A DNA stretch of 64,000 nucleotides from Anaerolineales bacterium (GCA_016934715.1 JAFGSI010000007.1:1-64000); one strand, 5' to 3'; positions 8,661 to 17,316 are shown, numbered from the stretch's first letter. Notes: generated by a model from the sequence alone, not told the origin. A program made the numbers and translations.

Positions 8661-9033
8661 CGGTCGGATCTCCAAAGTAGGTGACAAAAGTTTCACGGGT
8701 CAATGCGGCCAGCTCCCAGGGCGTGCCGGTCATGCGCAGACAGCCCTGCCGGCAGCTGACCACGCACTGGCCGCAGAAGATACAGCGGTCGAGGTGATAC
8801 TGCAGCACAAAGCGCCGGGCCTTGCGATCGAGGACCGCCACCGCGAGGGCCGAGGCCGGGCAGTCCATGGCGCACAGCCCGCAGCCGGTGCAGGCCGCCG
8901 GGTCCCACTCCAGCCGGCCGCGCAGGCGTTCCGGCGTTACGGCCGCCACGAAGGGATAGTCCCCGGTCGCCGGGCGACGGAACAGGGAGCGGCAGATATC
9001 GGGGAGCATCGTACCAAATCTCTTCCTCATCAT
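8605..9033 (-). CDS. Hydrogenase iron-sulfur subunit (NuoI/HycF-like, two [4Fe-4S])
   Basis: A 142-residue protein with two four-cysteine motifs, CTGCGLCAMDCP and CIFCGQCVVSCRQG. The second has Arg where Pro is usual. This subunit relays electrons between ferredoxin and the small subunit at the cytoplasmic face. The start overlaps the stop of the NuoH-like gene as ATGATGA (ATG at 9033 or 9030). The C-terminal ~45 residues after the second cluster contain no further cysteines, unlike polyferredoxin-type subunits. The 3' end is overlapped by the protease gene. Confidence 0.85.
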   Translation of the reverse strand: MMRKRFGTMLPDICRSLFRRPATGDYPFVAAVTPERLRGRLEWDPAACTGCGLCAMDCPASALAVAVLDRKARRFVLQYHLDRCIFCGQCVVSCRQGCLRMTGTPWELAALTRETFVTYFGDPTDVEQVLAVKPEEDPGTPG

Positions 9034-9947
9034 GACCTCTGGATCAGGATCAGGACCAGCCACTGCACCAGCACCAGCAGGGCCCCGTAGCGCCACCACA
9101 GGCCGACGGTCTGATCGATGCGCAGGCGGGCCAGGAGGGCCTGCAGTCCAACCATGACCAGCAGCAGGGCCAGGGTCTTGACGGCGAACCACACCGGGCT
9201 GGACAGCCCGCCCAGGTAGACGGCCGCCACCAGGGTCAGGCCGACGACCAGTTCCACGCTGCGCCCCAGGTGGAAGAACGCCAGGCCGCGCCCGCTGTAC
9301 TCGGTCAGGGCCCCGGCGACGATCTCGGTGTGGGCTTCGGGAGCGTCGAAGGGAGGCATCTCGAGCTTGCCCATCAGGCCGATCAGCGCCACCACGAAAC
9401 CCAGTGGCTGGGTCAGGATCAGCCAGTGCTCGCCGGCATAGGCGCAGATCTCCGACACGCTCAAGCTGCCGGCGACCACGGCCGCCCCGAGCAGGGCCAT
9501 CAGGAAGGGCGCTTCGTAGGAGAAGACCTGGGTCAGGGTGCGGGTGGCGCCGATCAGGGAGAAACGATCCAGGGTGTTGGTCCCGGCCAGGCCCATGCCC
9601 AAAGTCAGCAGGCTGAGCAGGTAGAGCACCACGATCAGGTCACCCGGGAAGCTGTGGACCGGGGCCAGGCCGGCCAGCGGCACATAGACCGCCGCACTCA
9701 GGGCCCCGGCCAGGGCGACCAGCGGCAGGCCGATGAACAGGGCCTGGTTGACCCCTTCCGGGACGACCTCCTCCTTGACCAGCAGCTTGAGCGCATCGGC
9801 CAGGGGCTGGAACCAGCGCGGCCCGACCCGGTTATGCAGCCCGGCCAGCAGCTTGCGGTCGACCCATTCGTAGACCAGCCCGGCGGCCAGCAAGGAGAGC
9901 CCGCCGGGGAAGATCAGCAGGGCGAACAGGGCTGCCAGGGGATTCAC
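9030..9947 (-). CDS. Hydrogenase membrane subunit, NuoH/HycD/EchB-like
   Basis: A 305-residue, about eight-TM protein starting with GTG at 9947, which overlaps the stop of the large-subunit gene (GTGA). Family hallmarks: YEWVDRKLLAGLHNRVGPRW, LADALKLLVKEEVVPEG, and EMPPFDAPEAHTEIVAGALTEYSGRGLAFF, the acidic loop at the interface with the hydrophilic arm. It anchors the catalytic arm to the membrane and helps couple redox chemistry to ion movement. Confidence 0.92.
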   Translation of the reverse strand: MNPLAALFALLIFPGGLSLLAAGLVYEWVDRKLLAGLHNRVGPRWFQPLADALKLLVKEEVVPEGVNQALFIGLPLVALAGALSAAVYVPLAGLAPVHSFPGDLIVVLYLLSLLTLGMGLAGTNTLDRFSLIGATRTLTQVFSYEAPFLMALLGAAVVAGSLSVSEICAYAGEHWLILTQPLGFVVALIGLMGKLEMPPFDAPEAHTEIVAGALTEYSGRGLAFFHLGRSVELVVGLTLVAAVYLGGLSSPVWFAVKTLALLLVMVGLQALLARLRIDQTVGLWWRYGALLVLVQWLVLILIQRS

Positions 9948-11140
9948 GCCTGCCTCCGGGCATAGAAATCGATCCCGTACTGGCGCAGGTCCTTCCAAGA
10001 CATGCTCCTGCCTTCCCCGGTCTCTTCCTGATACAGCTGGACCAGGCGGTCGTTGCACGAAAAGCACGGGTCGATCCCGGCCAGGATCATCGGCACATCG
10101 GCCAGCTGGTGGCCGACCGCCAGGCGCACGACCGAGGTCAGGTTGCAGATGGTCGGGGTGCGCACCTTGAGCCGCTCGGGCCGATCGCCGCCGTTGCTCT
10201 TGACGAAGTAGTAGACCTCGCCGCGCGGGGCCTCCAGGCGGACCACGGCCTCCCCGGCCGGGATGCGGCGCGGCAGCCGCACGCCCAGCTCGCCCGGCGG
10301 AAGATCGTCGAGGATCTGCCGGATCAGGCGGAAGCTCTCGAACAATTCCCGGATGCGGACCTCGAAGCGCGCTTCCAGGTCGCCGCGCTCGTCGAGGGCC
10401 ATCCGGACCGGGAAGTCGCGGTAGGCGGCATAAGGGGCCTCGACCCGCAGGTCGCGCCCCACGTTGGAGGCCCGCGCCGTCGGTCCGACCGCGCCCATCA
10501 CCTCGGCCTGGGCCCGGGTCATCACCCCTATGCCGCGCGTCCGCTGCAGGAACATGGCATCGTTGGAGACCACGTCCAGGTAGTGGCGGGTGCGCTGCTC
10601 CAGGAAGTCCAGCCCCCGGCGGATGGAATCCGCCTGGGCAGCCTGGAGGTCAAACTTGACCCCGCCCAGCAAATTGGCCGAATAGTTGACCCGGTTGCCG
10701 GTCAGGCCTTCGAGCAGGTCCATGACCGTCTCGCGATCGCGCCACGAGTACATGAACAGGGTGTCAAAGCCGGCCTCGTGGGCCGAAACACCCATCCACA
10801 GGAAATGGCTGTGGATGCGCTCCAGTTCAGCCACCAGGACCCGGATCGCCTGGGCCCGCGGGGGAGCCTCGACCCCGGCCAGCTGCTCGACCGCCAGGCT
10901 GTAGGCCAGGGCGTGGATATGCGAGCAGATCCCACAGACCCGTTCGAGCAGGTACAGGTTCTGGGTCCAGCTGCGGGCCTCGGCGGCCTTCTCGATGCCG
11001 CGGTGGGCGTAGCCCAGGCGGACATAGGCCCGGGTGACGATCTCGCCATCGACCGTGAACTGGAAGTGACCGGGCTCCTTGAGCGCCGGATGCTGCGGCC
11101 CGATCGGGACGGTAAAGCCCTGTGCGGTATTGTCGGTCAT
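9944..11140 (-). CDS. Group 4 [NiFe]-hydrogenase large (catalytic) subunit
   Basis: A 398-residue protein related to NuoD and HycE/EchE. Both nickel-ligand pairs are intact: RVCGICSHIHA (C69, C72) and DPCFSCNDR (C359, C362), so this is a hydrogenase rather than a NuoD lacking metal. A 33-residue tail follows Arg365, matching the removable tail of HycE-type subunits, and a matching protease is encoded in the operon. H+ reduction coupled to ferredoxin oxidation, or the reverse, is the expected reaction. The ATG at 11140 overlaps the previous stop (ATGA). The subgroup within group 4 cannot be assigned by eye. Confidence 0.93.
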   Translation of the reverse strand: MTDNTAQGFTVPIGPQHPALKEPGHFQFTVDGEIVTRAYVRLGYAHRGIEKAAEARSWTQNLYLLERVCGICSHIHALAYSLAVEQLAGVEAPPRAQAIRVLVAELERIHSHFLWMGVSAHEAGFDTLFMYSWRDRETVMDLLEGLTGNRVNYSANLLGGVKFDLQAAQADSIRRGLDFLEQRTRHYLDVVSNDAMFLQRTRGIGVMTRAQAEVMGAVGPTARASNVGRDLRVEAPYAAYRDFPVRMALDERGDLEARFEVRIRELFESFRLIRQILDDLPPGELGVRLPRRIPAGEAVVRLEAPRGEVYYFVKSNGGDRPERLKVRTPTICNLTSVVRLAVGHQLADVPMILAGIDPCFSCNDRLVQLYQEETGEGRSMSWKDLRQYGIDFYARRQA

Positions 11141-11625
11141 GAGCGCGGCTCTCCTTCCCGGGTGTTCAGGAGGCCCGGATCGAAGTCCTTGCGCAGGGGA
11201 TAGACGCCGTCCGGCCAGTCGTCCGGCAGGTAGAGCCGTTCGGGGGTATGCAGGCCGGTGATCTGGATGCCGAACATCTCGGCCAGCTCGCGCTCGAAGA
11301 CCTCGGCGCTGGGGATCACCTCGCACAGGCTGGGCAGCACAGCGTCCCGGCGCGGCAGGCGCACACGCAGGGCGATCAGGGCATCCCCGGGACAGAAGTG
11401 GTAGAGCACTTCGAGCGCATCCACCGCCGGGCCGAGGTCCAGGCCGACGATGGCCGCCAGGTAGCCCAGGCGCTTGACGCGCAGGCCAACGACGACCGGC
11501 ACCAGTTCAGCCAGCGAGCTGATGTACACGTCCAGCTGGCCGGGTCGGGGCCGCTCGACCTGCGAGGTCCAGTCCCAGGCACGCACCACCTCGCTGGCCA
11601 GGTTCAGGATTTCTTCCGTATTCAT
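11137..11625 (-). CDS. Hydrogenase 30-kDa subunit (NuoC / HycE N-terminus-like)
   Basis: A 162-residue soluble protein. The C-terminal signature, FERELAEMFGIQITGLHTPERLYLPDDWPDGVYPLRKDF, is diagnostic of the NuoC family (written here across adjacent 20-residue pieces: FERELAEMFGIQITGLHTPE and RLYLPDDWPDGVYPLRKDF). It sits in the hydrophilic arm next to the large subunit. Its start overlaps the small-subunit stop, and its own stop overlaps the large-subunit start. Confidence 0.9.
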   Translation of the reverse strand: MNTEEILNLASEVVRAWDWTSQVERPRPGQLDVYISSLAELVPVVVGLRVKRLGYLAAIVGLDLGPAVDALEVLYHFCPGDALIALRVRLPRRDAVLPSLCEVIPSAEVFERELAEMFGIQITGLHTPERLYLPDDWPDGVYPLRKDFDPGLLNTREGEPRS

Positions 11626-12107
11626 TGCGAGTCCGCCTTTCCCTGCCGGCCCCTGGCCCGCAGGCCGTCAAGCAGTTTGACCACCCCGTCGATGACCGCC
11701 TCGGGGCGCGGCGGGCAGCCGGGGATGTAGGCGTCGACGGGGAGCACGTCCTCGATCCCGCCCAGCACATTGTAGCAGCCCTGAAAGACTCCGCCCGACA
11801 GGGCGCAGGACCCGATCGCCACCACGCACTTCGGCTCGTGCATCTGGGCGTAGATGCGCACCAGTCGATCGCGCGCCTGGCGGGTGACCGCCCCGGTGCA
11901 GAGCAGGATGTCCGCGTGGCGCGGGCTGGCCTGCAGGCGTACGCCCAGGCGCTCCAGGTCGTAGCGCGGCGTCAGGGTCGCCAGGATCTCGATGTCACAG
12001 CCGTTGCACGAGCCAGTGTTGAAGTGCAGCACCCAGGGCGAATTGAGGCGCGCCCAGGTCTTCATGCCGCGCATCACCTCCTGCCAGACATTTGGAGTCG
12101 TATTCAT
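11622..12107 (-). CDS. [NiFe]-hydrogenase small subunit (NuoB/HycG-like)
   Basis: A 161-residue protein holding one proximal [4Fe-4S] cluster: GSCNGCDIEI (C34, C37), GSCALSGGVF and PGCPPRPEAVIDGVV. No other cysteine motifs are present, as in group 4 enzymes. The ATG at 12107 (AGAGGTGA upstream) is preferred to GTG 12116. It transfers electrons from the ferredoxin-like subunit to the nickel site. Confidence 0.92.
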   Translation of the reverse strand: MNTTPNVWQEVMRGMKTWARLNSPWVLHFNTGSCNGCDIEILATLTPRYDLERLGVRLQASPRHADILLCTGAVTRQARDRLVRIYAQMHEPKCVVAIGSCALSGGVFQGCYNVLGGIEDVLPVDAYIPGCPPRPEAVIDGVVKLLDGLRARGRQGKADSQ

Positions 12108-12119
12108 AAAGGTCACCTC

Positions 12120-12434
12120 TCAACCCAGGATCAAAGCCAGCAAGGCCAGCATCAAACCACACAGGTAGATCACCGTCAGCGGGGAAGACGCCCCGCTGCC
12201 CAGGACGAGCACGCCCAGGTGCAGGACGGCAAAGAAAAGCGCCACGACAAAGAACGGGCGGTAGCCGGGAGCGGCCATGCGCGTCGGGGGCTGCTCGCCG
12301 CCCGAATAGGTGCTCGCTTTGAGCGAGTCGAACTTCCCCGGACCGGCCAGGATCCTGCCCAGCAGGCTGAGCAGCGCCGCCAGGGCCAGGTAGATCAGGA
12401 AGGCAAATGCAGGAGAAAGCAGGATCGTCGTCAT
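12120..12434 (-). CDS. NuoA-like membrane subunit of the hydrogenase
   Basis: A 104-residue protein with three predicted TM helices (about 8-27, 62-80, 85-103). The loop after TM1 reads KASTYSGGEQPPTRM, corresponding to the YECGE-type loop of NuoA. Classical Ech and Hyc hydrogenases have no NuoA counterpart, so its presence brings this complex closer to respiratory complex I. Its ATG overlaps the stop of the NuoN-like gene (ATGA). Confidence 0.7.
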   Translation of the reverse strand: MTTILLSPAFAFLIYLALAALLSLLGRILAGPGKFDSLKASTYSGGEQPPTRMAAPGYRPFFVVALFFAVLHLGVLVLGSGASSPLTVIYLCGLMLALLALILG

Positions 12435-13939
12435 CAGAATGAACCGCCAAGACTGGAAAGGACCGCCCCGGCCGCCGGTCCGGTCAGCCAGTCAAGCAGG
12501 CCTGGCCAGACGCCCAAGACGACCACCGCCAACCCCAGCCCGACCAGCGGCAGGCCAAGGACCTTCGGCAGGCGCCGGCCGCCCGCCACGCGCGCCGAGG
12601 GCTCGAGCCGGTACATGGCGTTGATCAACGGGGCGTAATAGGCCAGCGAAAGAGCGCTGTTCGCGGCGGCGAAGACCACCAGGGCCATGAGCCACGGATC
12701 GCCGCTTTGGAAGCCGGCCACGAAGATCTGCCACTTGGACATGAAACCGGCCAGGGGCGGCAGCCCGCCCAGGCCCAGCACAGCCAGGCTGAGGGCCAGG
12801 GCAGCCAGGGGGTAGTGCCGGGAGGCCCCGGCCAGGTCGGCCACCTGCAGTGGGCCGTGGTCCCCGGCGGCGATGTAGAGCCCGTACAGCAGCCCGCCAG
12901 CAGCCAGGAAGGCCAGGCCCTTCATCAGGCCGTGGTTGACCAGGTGGAACAGGCTGCCCTGGGCCCCAAGGGGCTCGCCGCTGGCGAAGGTGATCGCCAG
13001 GCCGAGCAGCATGTAGCCGATGTGGGCGACGCTGGAATAGGCCAGCAGGCGCTTGACCTGTGTCTGGCGCAGGGCCAGCAGGTTGCCGGCCAGCATGTTC
13101 AGCGCCCCGAAGCCCGCCAGCAGGACCGGCCAGGAGGGGCTGACCTCCAGCAGGGCTCCCACGACCCGCAGCAGGGCCACCAGCCCGGCCTCGATCACCA
13201 CGCCCGAAAGCATGGCGCTGATCCCGCTGGGCGCCTGCGAATGGGCGTCCGGCAGCCAGGTATGCAGCGGCACCAGGGCCGCCTTGACGCCGAAGCCGAC
13301 CAGGAACAGCACCCCGGCGGCCAGGTAGGCCGGCGTGGGGCCGGCGGCGGCACCGATCGCCGCCAGATCGAGCGTCCCGCTGACGCCGAAGACCAGGGCA
13401 ATCCCGGCCACCACCAGGGCCGAACCGGCCGCGCTCTGAACCAGGTACTTGAAGCCCGCTTCGAGCGAGGCCGGCTGCTGGCAGTAGAAGGCCACCAGCA
13501 GGTAGGAACTGACCGCCATGGCCTCGAACCAGACCCACAGGTTGAACAGGTCGGTGGCGCAGCCCAGGCCGACGATCATGGCGATCATCAGGAGCAGCAG
13601 GGCGTAGAACTTCTCCTGGCCGGGCTCGCCCTGCAGGTAGGGGCCCGAATAGAGCGCCACGCACAGCCCCAGGGAAAGGGCCACCGCGGCCAGCAGCAGG
13701 CCGAGGCCGTCCAACTGCAGGGAGACCGCCCCCAGGCGGAAGGCCGGGGCTGCGCCCCGGGCAAGCGAAGCAGCGGCGGGCACGAACGCCCCCCAGGCGG
13801 CAGCCAGGGCCAGGACGGTCAGTCCGTAGGGCCAGCGGGCCAACCCGCTGCGGCGGTCGAGACGTCCGGCCAGGTAGACCAGAGGAGCGGCCAGCAGCGG
13901 AACCAGGATCATCCAGACGAAGGCGGGCAGGCTGCTCAT
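12434..13939 (-). CDS. Antiporter-like proton-channel subunit (NuoN/MrpD/HyfF-like)
   Basis: A 501-residue, about 14-TM protein starting at ATG 13939 (ATGA overlap with the preceding gene). The family core reads LFNLWVWFEAMAVSSYLLVA (Glu of TM5), KAALVPLHTWLPDAHSQAPS (Lys of TM7), then LLALRQTQVKRLLAYSSVAH and HLVNHGLMKGLAFLAAG. These Glu and Lys residues form the ion path in complex I-type subunits. It is the second of two antiporter-like subunits in the operon. Confidence 0.9.
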   Translation of the reverse strand: MSSLPAFVWMILVPLLAAPLVYLAGRLDRRSGLARWPYGLTVLALAAAWGAFVPAAASLARGAAPAFRLGAVSLQLDGLGLLLAAVALSLGLCVALYSGPYLQGEPGQEKFYALLLLMIAMIVGLGCATDLFNLWVWFEAMAVSSYLLVAFYCQQPASLEAGFKYLVQSAAGSALVVAGIALVFGVSGTLDLAAIGAAAGPTPAYLAAGVLFLVGFGVKAALVPLHTWLPDAHSQAPSGISAMLSGVVIEAGLVALLRVVGALLEVSPSWPVLLAGFGALNMLAGNLLALRQTQVKRLLAYSSVAHIGYMLLGLAITFASGEPLGAQGSLFHLVNHGLMKGLAFLAAGGLLYGLYIAAGDHGPLQVADLAGASRHYPLAALALSLAVLGLGGLPPLAGFMSKWQIFVAGFQSGDPWLMALVVFAAANSALSLAYYAPLINAMYRLEPSARVAGGRRLPKVLGLPLVGLGLAVVVLGVWPGLLDWLTGPAAGAVLSSLGGSF

Positions 13940-15681
13940 GGGCGCCCCCCTGCCAGCAGAACAGCCGCCGCGGCCAGCAGGCCGGCCAGGATGGCGGCTG
14001 CGTTCCAGTTCAACTGACCGGTCTGGCTGCGCTGCACGAGGGCAGCCAGGCGCCGGGTCTGGTCCACGATCTGGCGGTTGAGCCACTCAAAGCCCAGGCC
14101 GCCTTCGAGCAGGGGGGCGAGCGCCCGCGCCAGGCGGGTGAAGGCCCGGCGCCCCGCCCACAGGGCGAACCCCAGGGCGACGACCGCCAGGGTGCCCCAG
14201 GTCGCCGGGTGGGCCAGGATCGCTCCGACCAGCCTCCAGGTGCCCACCGCCTCCAGGGAATGGGCCGGCAGCGTCCCGGCCAGCATCCGTCCCAAGGGGC
14301 CAGCCAGCAGCCAGGAGCTCAGGGTGCCGAAGGCCAGGAGCGCCAGGGCCAGGCGCATCGCCGGCCGGGCGTCGTGGGCCGGGTCGGGCCCGCGCCGTTC
14401 GCCCCCGAAGACCAGGCCGACCAGGCGCAGGCTGTAGGCGGCCGTCAGGCCCACGCTGACCAGCATGCCGGCGTACAGCCAGGCCGGGCCCCCTTCCAGG
14501 CCGCCCTCCAGGATCAGGTCCTTGCTGAAGAAGCCGTTGGCCAGCGGCAGGCCGACCAGCCCGCAGGCGCCAATCACGAACACGGTCCGCACGAAAGGCA
14601 TCCTGCGGCCCAGCCCGCCCATCTGGCAAAGGTCACGCGTGCCGAGGGCGGTGATCAGCGCCCCGGCAGCCAGGAACAGCAGGGCCTTGAAGATGGCATG
14701 GCTGAGCAGGTGGAACTGGCTGGCAAAGAGCGCCCCGCTGCCGACCGCATAGACCATGAAGCCCAGCTGGCTGATGGTCGAGTAGGCCAGGACACGCTTG
14801 ATGTCGCCACAGGCCAGGGCCATCAGCCCGGCCAGCAGGGCCGAGAGCGCCCCGACCACCATCACCGCCAGGCGCCAGTGCGGGACGGAAGAGAAGGCCG
14901 GATAGAAGCGGGCCAGCAGGTAGACCCCGGCGTTGACCATCGTGGCGGCGTGGATCAGGGCTGTCACCGGGGTGGGGGCCTCCATGGCATCGGGCAGCCA
15001 GGAATGCAGCGGCACCTGGGCCGACTTGGCCGCCGCGGCCAGCAGGAAGCCAAAGGCGATCAGGCCCAGGACCCCCTCCGGCAGGCTCCCGGCCCGGGCC
15101 AGGAAGGTGCTGATCTGATAGTCGCCCAGCCAGGCATAGGCCAGCAGGGCCCCGACCAGCAGGCCGATCCCACCCACCTGGGTCATGACCAGGGCCTTGA
15201 GGCCCCCGGCCACCGCCCGCGGATCGTCGTTGTGGAAGGAGATCAGGGCGTACGAACACAGGGCGGTGATCTCCCAGAACAGGAAGGTCAAAAGCAGGCT
15301 GCCGGAGAGCGCCAGCCCGGCCATCGCCCCGATGAAGAGCAGGGTCAGGCTGTAGAACCGGGCCAGCTGGTGGCCATGCTGCATGTAATCGGTGGCGAAG
15401 ACGATCGCCAGGCAGCCGATCACGCTGGCGATGGCCGCAACCAGGACTCCCAGCCCATCCGGGACCAGGGTGAAGTCCCCGAAGACCCCGCCCAGGGACA
15501 GGCGCAAGGCCACCTCATCCGTGGCCTGGGGCAGCAGCCCGAGGGCAGCCAGCCCGCCGGCGGCGGAGAAGGCCACCGCCAGGCGATGCAGCCGGTCGGG
15601 CCGGCGGTCGCCGGCCAGCCAGATGACGGCTGCCCCCAGCCAGGGGAGTCCAAGGATCGCCAACAAGCAAACCTGCAGCAT
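13936..15681 (-). CDS. Antiporter-like proton-channel subunit (NuoL/MrpA/HyfB-like)
   Basis: A 581-residue polytopic protein. The core reads LTFLFWEITALCSYALISFH, AKSAQVPLHSWLPDAMEAPT, PVTALIHAATMVNAGVYLLA, and later GDIKRVLAYSTISQLGFMVY. The C-terminus extends past the 14-TM core, as in NuoL, with a final TM (AAAILAGLLAAAAVLLAG), but I see no clear long amphipathic arm. It is expected to pump ions during H2 metabolism. It precedes the NuoN-like gene with an ATGA overlap. Confidence 0.9.
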   Translation of the reverse strand: MLQVCLLAILGLPWLGAAVIWLAGDRRPDRLHRLAVAFSAAGGLAALGLLPQATDEVALRLSLGGVFGDFTLVPDGLGVLVAAIASVIGCLAIVFATDYMQHGHQLARFYSLTLLFIGAMAGLALSGSLLLTFLFWEITALCSYALISFHNDDPRAVAGGLKALVMTQVGGIGLLVGALLAYAWLGDYQISTFLARAGSLPEGVLGLIAFGFLLAAAAKSAQVPLHSWLPDAMEAPTPVTALIHAATMVNAGVYLLARFYPAFSSVPHWRLAVMVVGALSALLAGLMALACGDIKRVLAYSTISQLGFMVYAVGSGALFASQFHLLSHAIFKALLFLAAGALITALGTRDLCQMGGLGRRMPFVRTVFVIGACGLVGLPLANGFFSKDLILEGGLEGGPAWLYAGMLVSVGLTAAYSLRLVGLVFGGERRGPDPAHDARPAMRLALALLAFGTLSSWLLAGPLGRMLAGTLPAHSLEAVGTWRLVGAILAHPATWGTLAVVALGFALWAGRRAFTRLARALAPLLEGGLGFEWLNRQIVDQTRRLAALVQRSQTGQLNWNAAAILAGLLAAAAVLLAGGRP

Positions 15682-15683
15682 AC

Positions 15684-15995
15684 CTAACCTCGCAACTTCG
15701 AGAGTTCTTTCACATCCAGCGTACCCACCCGGCGGCGGATCTGCACGCCCAGGGCGATCCCCATCACGGCCACGATCGTGTCCGCGACGATCACCGTCAC
15801 CGCCAGGCTCTCGCCCAGCGCGACCTGGCCCTTGACGCTCCCGGCCGCCACCAGCCCCAGCAGGGCCCCCTTGACCAGCACCTGCAGGGCCACCACGATC
15901 TTGATCAGGTTGCGGCCGGCCAGCAGGCCGTAAAAGCCCGCTCCCAGCAGGCCGATCACGCCGAGAACGGCGATCTGCAGCGGGGCGAGGCTCAT
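15684..15995 (-). CDS. NuoK/MrpC-like small membrane subunit
   Basis: A 103-residue, three-TM protein (GVIGLLGAGFYGLLAGRNLI, then VVALQVLVKGALLGLVA and LAVTVIVADTIVAVMGIALG). TM2 carries Lys43 and TM3 carries Asp72 in place of the usual buried acidic residues of NuoK. The ATG at 15995 overlaps the stop of the upstream NuoJ-like gene. The gap to the NuoL-like gene is 2 nt. Confidence 0.82.
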   Translation of the reverse strand: MSLAPLQIAVLGVIGLLGAGFYGLLAGRNLIKIVVALQVLVKGALLGLVAAGSVKGQVALGESLAVTVIVADTIVAVMGIALGVQIRRRVGTLDVKELSKLRG

Positions 15996-16558
15996 TCCGG
16001 CACCGCCTCGCCGTCCTGGAGCTGTTCGGTCAGGGCCTGCAGATCCCGCTCCCTCCCGGCGGCGACTTCGCGGGCCACGGCCCCGTCCAGCGGGGCCCCG
16101 GATTCGGCCAGCAGCCCGAGCAGGCCGAGCACGCCGGCGAAGATCACCACCACCTGCAGCAGGGCGTCCAGGCCGCGCGGCCCCCACAGGACCTCGGCCA
16201 GGCCGGCACGATCCGGCGGGACGGCGGGCGGAATGGGCAGCCCCGGCAGCAGCATTCCGCCGAGGACCAGCATCCAGAGCAGGACCAGGCCGGCCGACAG
16301 CGGTCGCGGCAGGACCGGCCGGCCCGCCAGGGGCTCATCCCCGGCGACGCTGATCGCAAAGACAAACAGGACCGTGACCAACCCGGCGCCCACGCTGAGC
16401 TCGATCACCGCCACCTGGCGGGCACCGTACAGGGAGAACACCAGCGCGCACAGGGCGCTGACCCCGGCCAGCCAGAGGGCGCTCGTGATCAACCGGCGGG
16501 CACGGATCGCCAGAAAGGCAAAAACCACCGCCAGGGCGACGAGCAGCAGCACGGTCAT
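15992..16558 (-). CDS. NuoJ/MbhD-E-like membrane subunit
   Basis: A 188-residue protein. TM helices 1-3 and the family sequence ALVFSLYGARQVAVIELSVG followed by GLVTVLFVFAISVAGDE match the NuoJ/MbhD group. Two further TM stretches follow (GLVLLWMLVLGGMLLPG and LLQVVVIFAGVLGLLGLLAE), so it may combine MbhD-like and MbhE-like parts. The hydrophilic C-terminal ~30 residues are charged. It is the first membrane subunit of the operon and lies 9 nt downstream of the pentapeptide-repeat gene. Confidence 0.75.
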   Translation of the reverse strand: MTVLLLVALAVVFAFLAIRARRLITSALWLAGVSALCALVFSLYGARQVAVIELSVGAGLVTVLFVFAISVAGDEPLAGRPVLPRPLSAGLVLLWMLVLGGMLLPGLPIPPAVPPDRAGLAEVLWGPRGLDALLQVVVIFAGVLGLLGLLAESGAPLDGAVAREVAAGRERDLQALTEQLQDGEAVPE

Positions 16559-16567
16559 CGCGCGAAC

Positions 16568-17125
16568 CTAACCTGCCGAGGCAGGGACGGTCTGTCCCTG
16601 CCCTGCCAGGTACTCTTCCAGCGAGACGCCGTAGAAGGCGGCCATGGCCTGCGGGTCGTCCACATCCACCTTGGCCCAGCGGGCGCGCGACAGGTCGCCG
16701 AACAGGTTGAAACGCCCATCGTAGGGCCTGCCGTCGGGCATACACGCGCCGAGCAGCTGGTTGGCCCGGGCGAGCTGTTCCTCGCTCAGGTTGCGGGCCC
16801 CCCGCAGGTTGACCTTGTACAGGTCGGCGTAGGTCAGGTCGGTGGCATCGAAATTGACACCCTGCAGGCTGGCCCGGTTGAGCTTGGCCCCGTTCAGGCG
16901 CGCTTTGCTCAGATCGGCGTAGTCCAGGTTGGCCTGGTGGAAGTCGATGCTGCTCAGGTCCGCCTCCATCAGGTCCGCGTCCTGCAGCTGGGCCTGGCAC
17001 AGGGCGATCCCGCGCAGCGAGCCATCCGACAGCCAGCCGCGCACGCGCAGCTCTTCGATCGCCTGGAGGGCGTACTTGTTTTCCAGGCCCCAGAGTTTGT
17101 TGATCAGTTCCGTTTTTGTGAGCAT
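16568..17125 (-). CDS. Pentapeptide-repeat protein, first gene of the hydrogenase operon
   Basis: A 185-residue protein; the ATG at 17125 (GGAGG upstream) gives MLTKTELINKLWGLE. From about residue 38 the A(D/N)LxxA repeat runs for roughly 14 units (CQAQLQDADLMEADLSSIDF, HQANLDYADLSKARLNGAKL and so on), predicting a short right-handed beta-helix. A C-terminal domain follows (NLSEEQLARANQLLGACMPD, then WAKVDVDDPQAMAAFYGVSL). It lacks a signal peptide and probably acts as a cytoplasmic binding scaffold. Its tight spacing to the hydrogenase genes suggests a link, but no known role in hydrogenase assembly can be cited. Confidence 0.82.
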   Translation of the reverse strand: MLTKTELINKLWGLENKYALQAIEELRVRGWLSDGSLRGIALCQAQLQDADLMEADLSSIDFHQANLDYADLSKARLNGAKLNRASLQGVNFDATDLTYADLYKVNLRGARNLSEEQLARANQLLGACMPDGRPYDGRFNLFGDLSRARWAKVDVDDPQAMAAFYGVSLEEYLAGQGQTVPASAG

Positions 17126-17267
17126 GTGTTCCTCCGATACTCGACAGGGTGGGACAGGCGGGGAGATCGTCACAGGGTCTGCCGGGATGGCATCGACCTG
17201 TTGTCTGATCCCAGTATATGTGAAACCCGTCACAATCCGGGTAACAGCCAGGTTATAAAGAGGTAAC

Positions 17268-17290
17268 AAAAAAGGATGGCAGAGCCATCC
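17268..17290 (-). terminator. Intrinsic terminator after the OmpR-type regulator
   Basis: On the minus strand GGATGGC-TCT-GCCATCC is followed by TTTTTT. It ends the two-gene kinase/regulator transcript just before the hydrogenase operon start. Confidence 0.8.
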
Positions 17291-17316
17291 CGATTGGGCA
17301 GAAAGAAGGCCTGCGC

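Noticed and set aside
14209-15687. 492-codon open frame antisense to the NuoL-like gene
   Set aside because: Same shadow effect; composition is Gln/Gly/Arg-rich without domains, while the minus strand is a complete NuoL-like protein.
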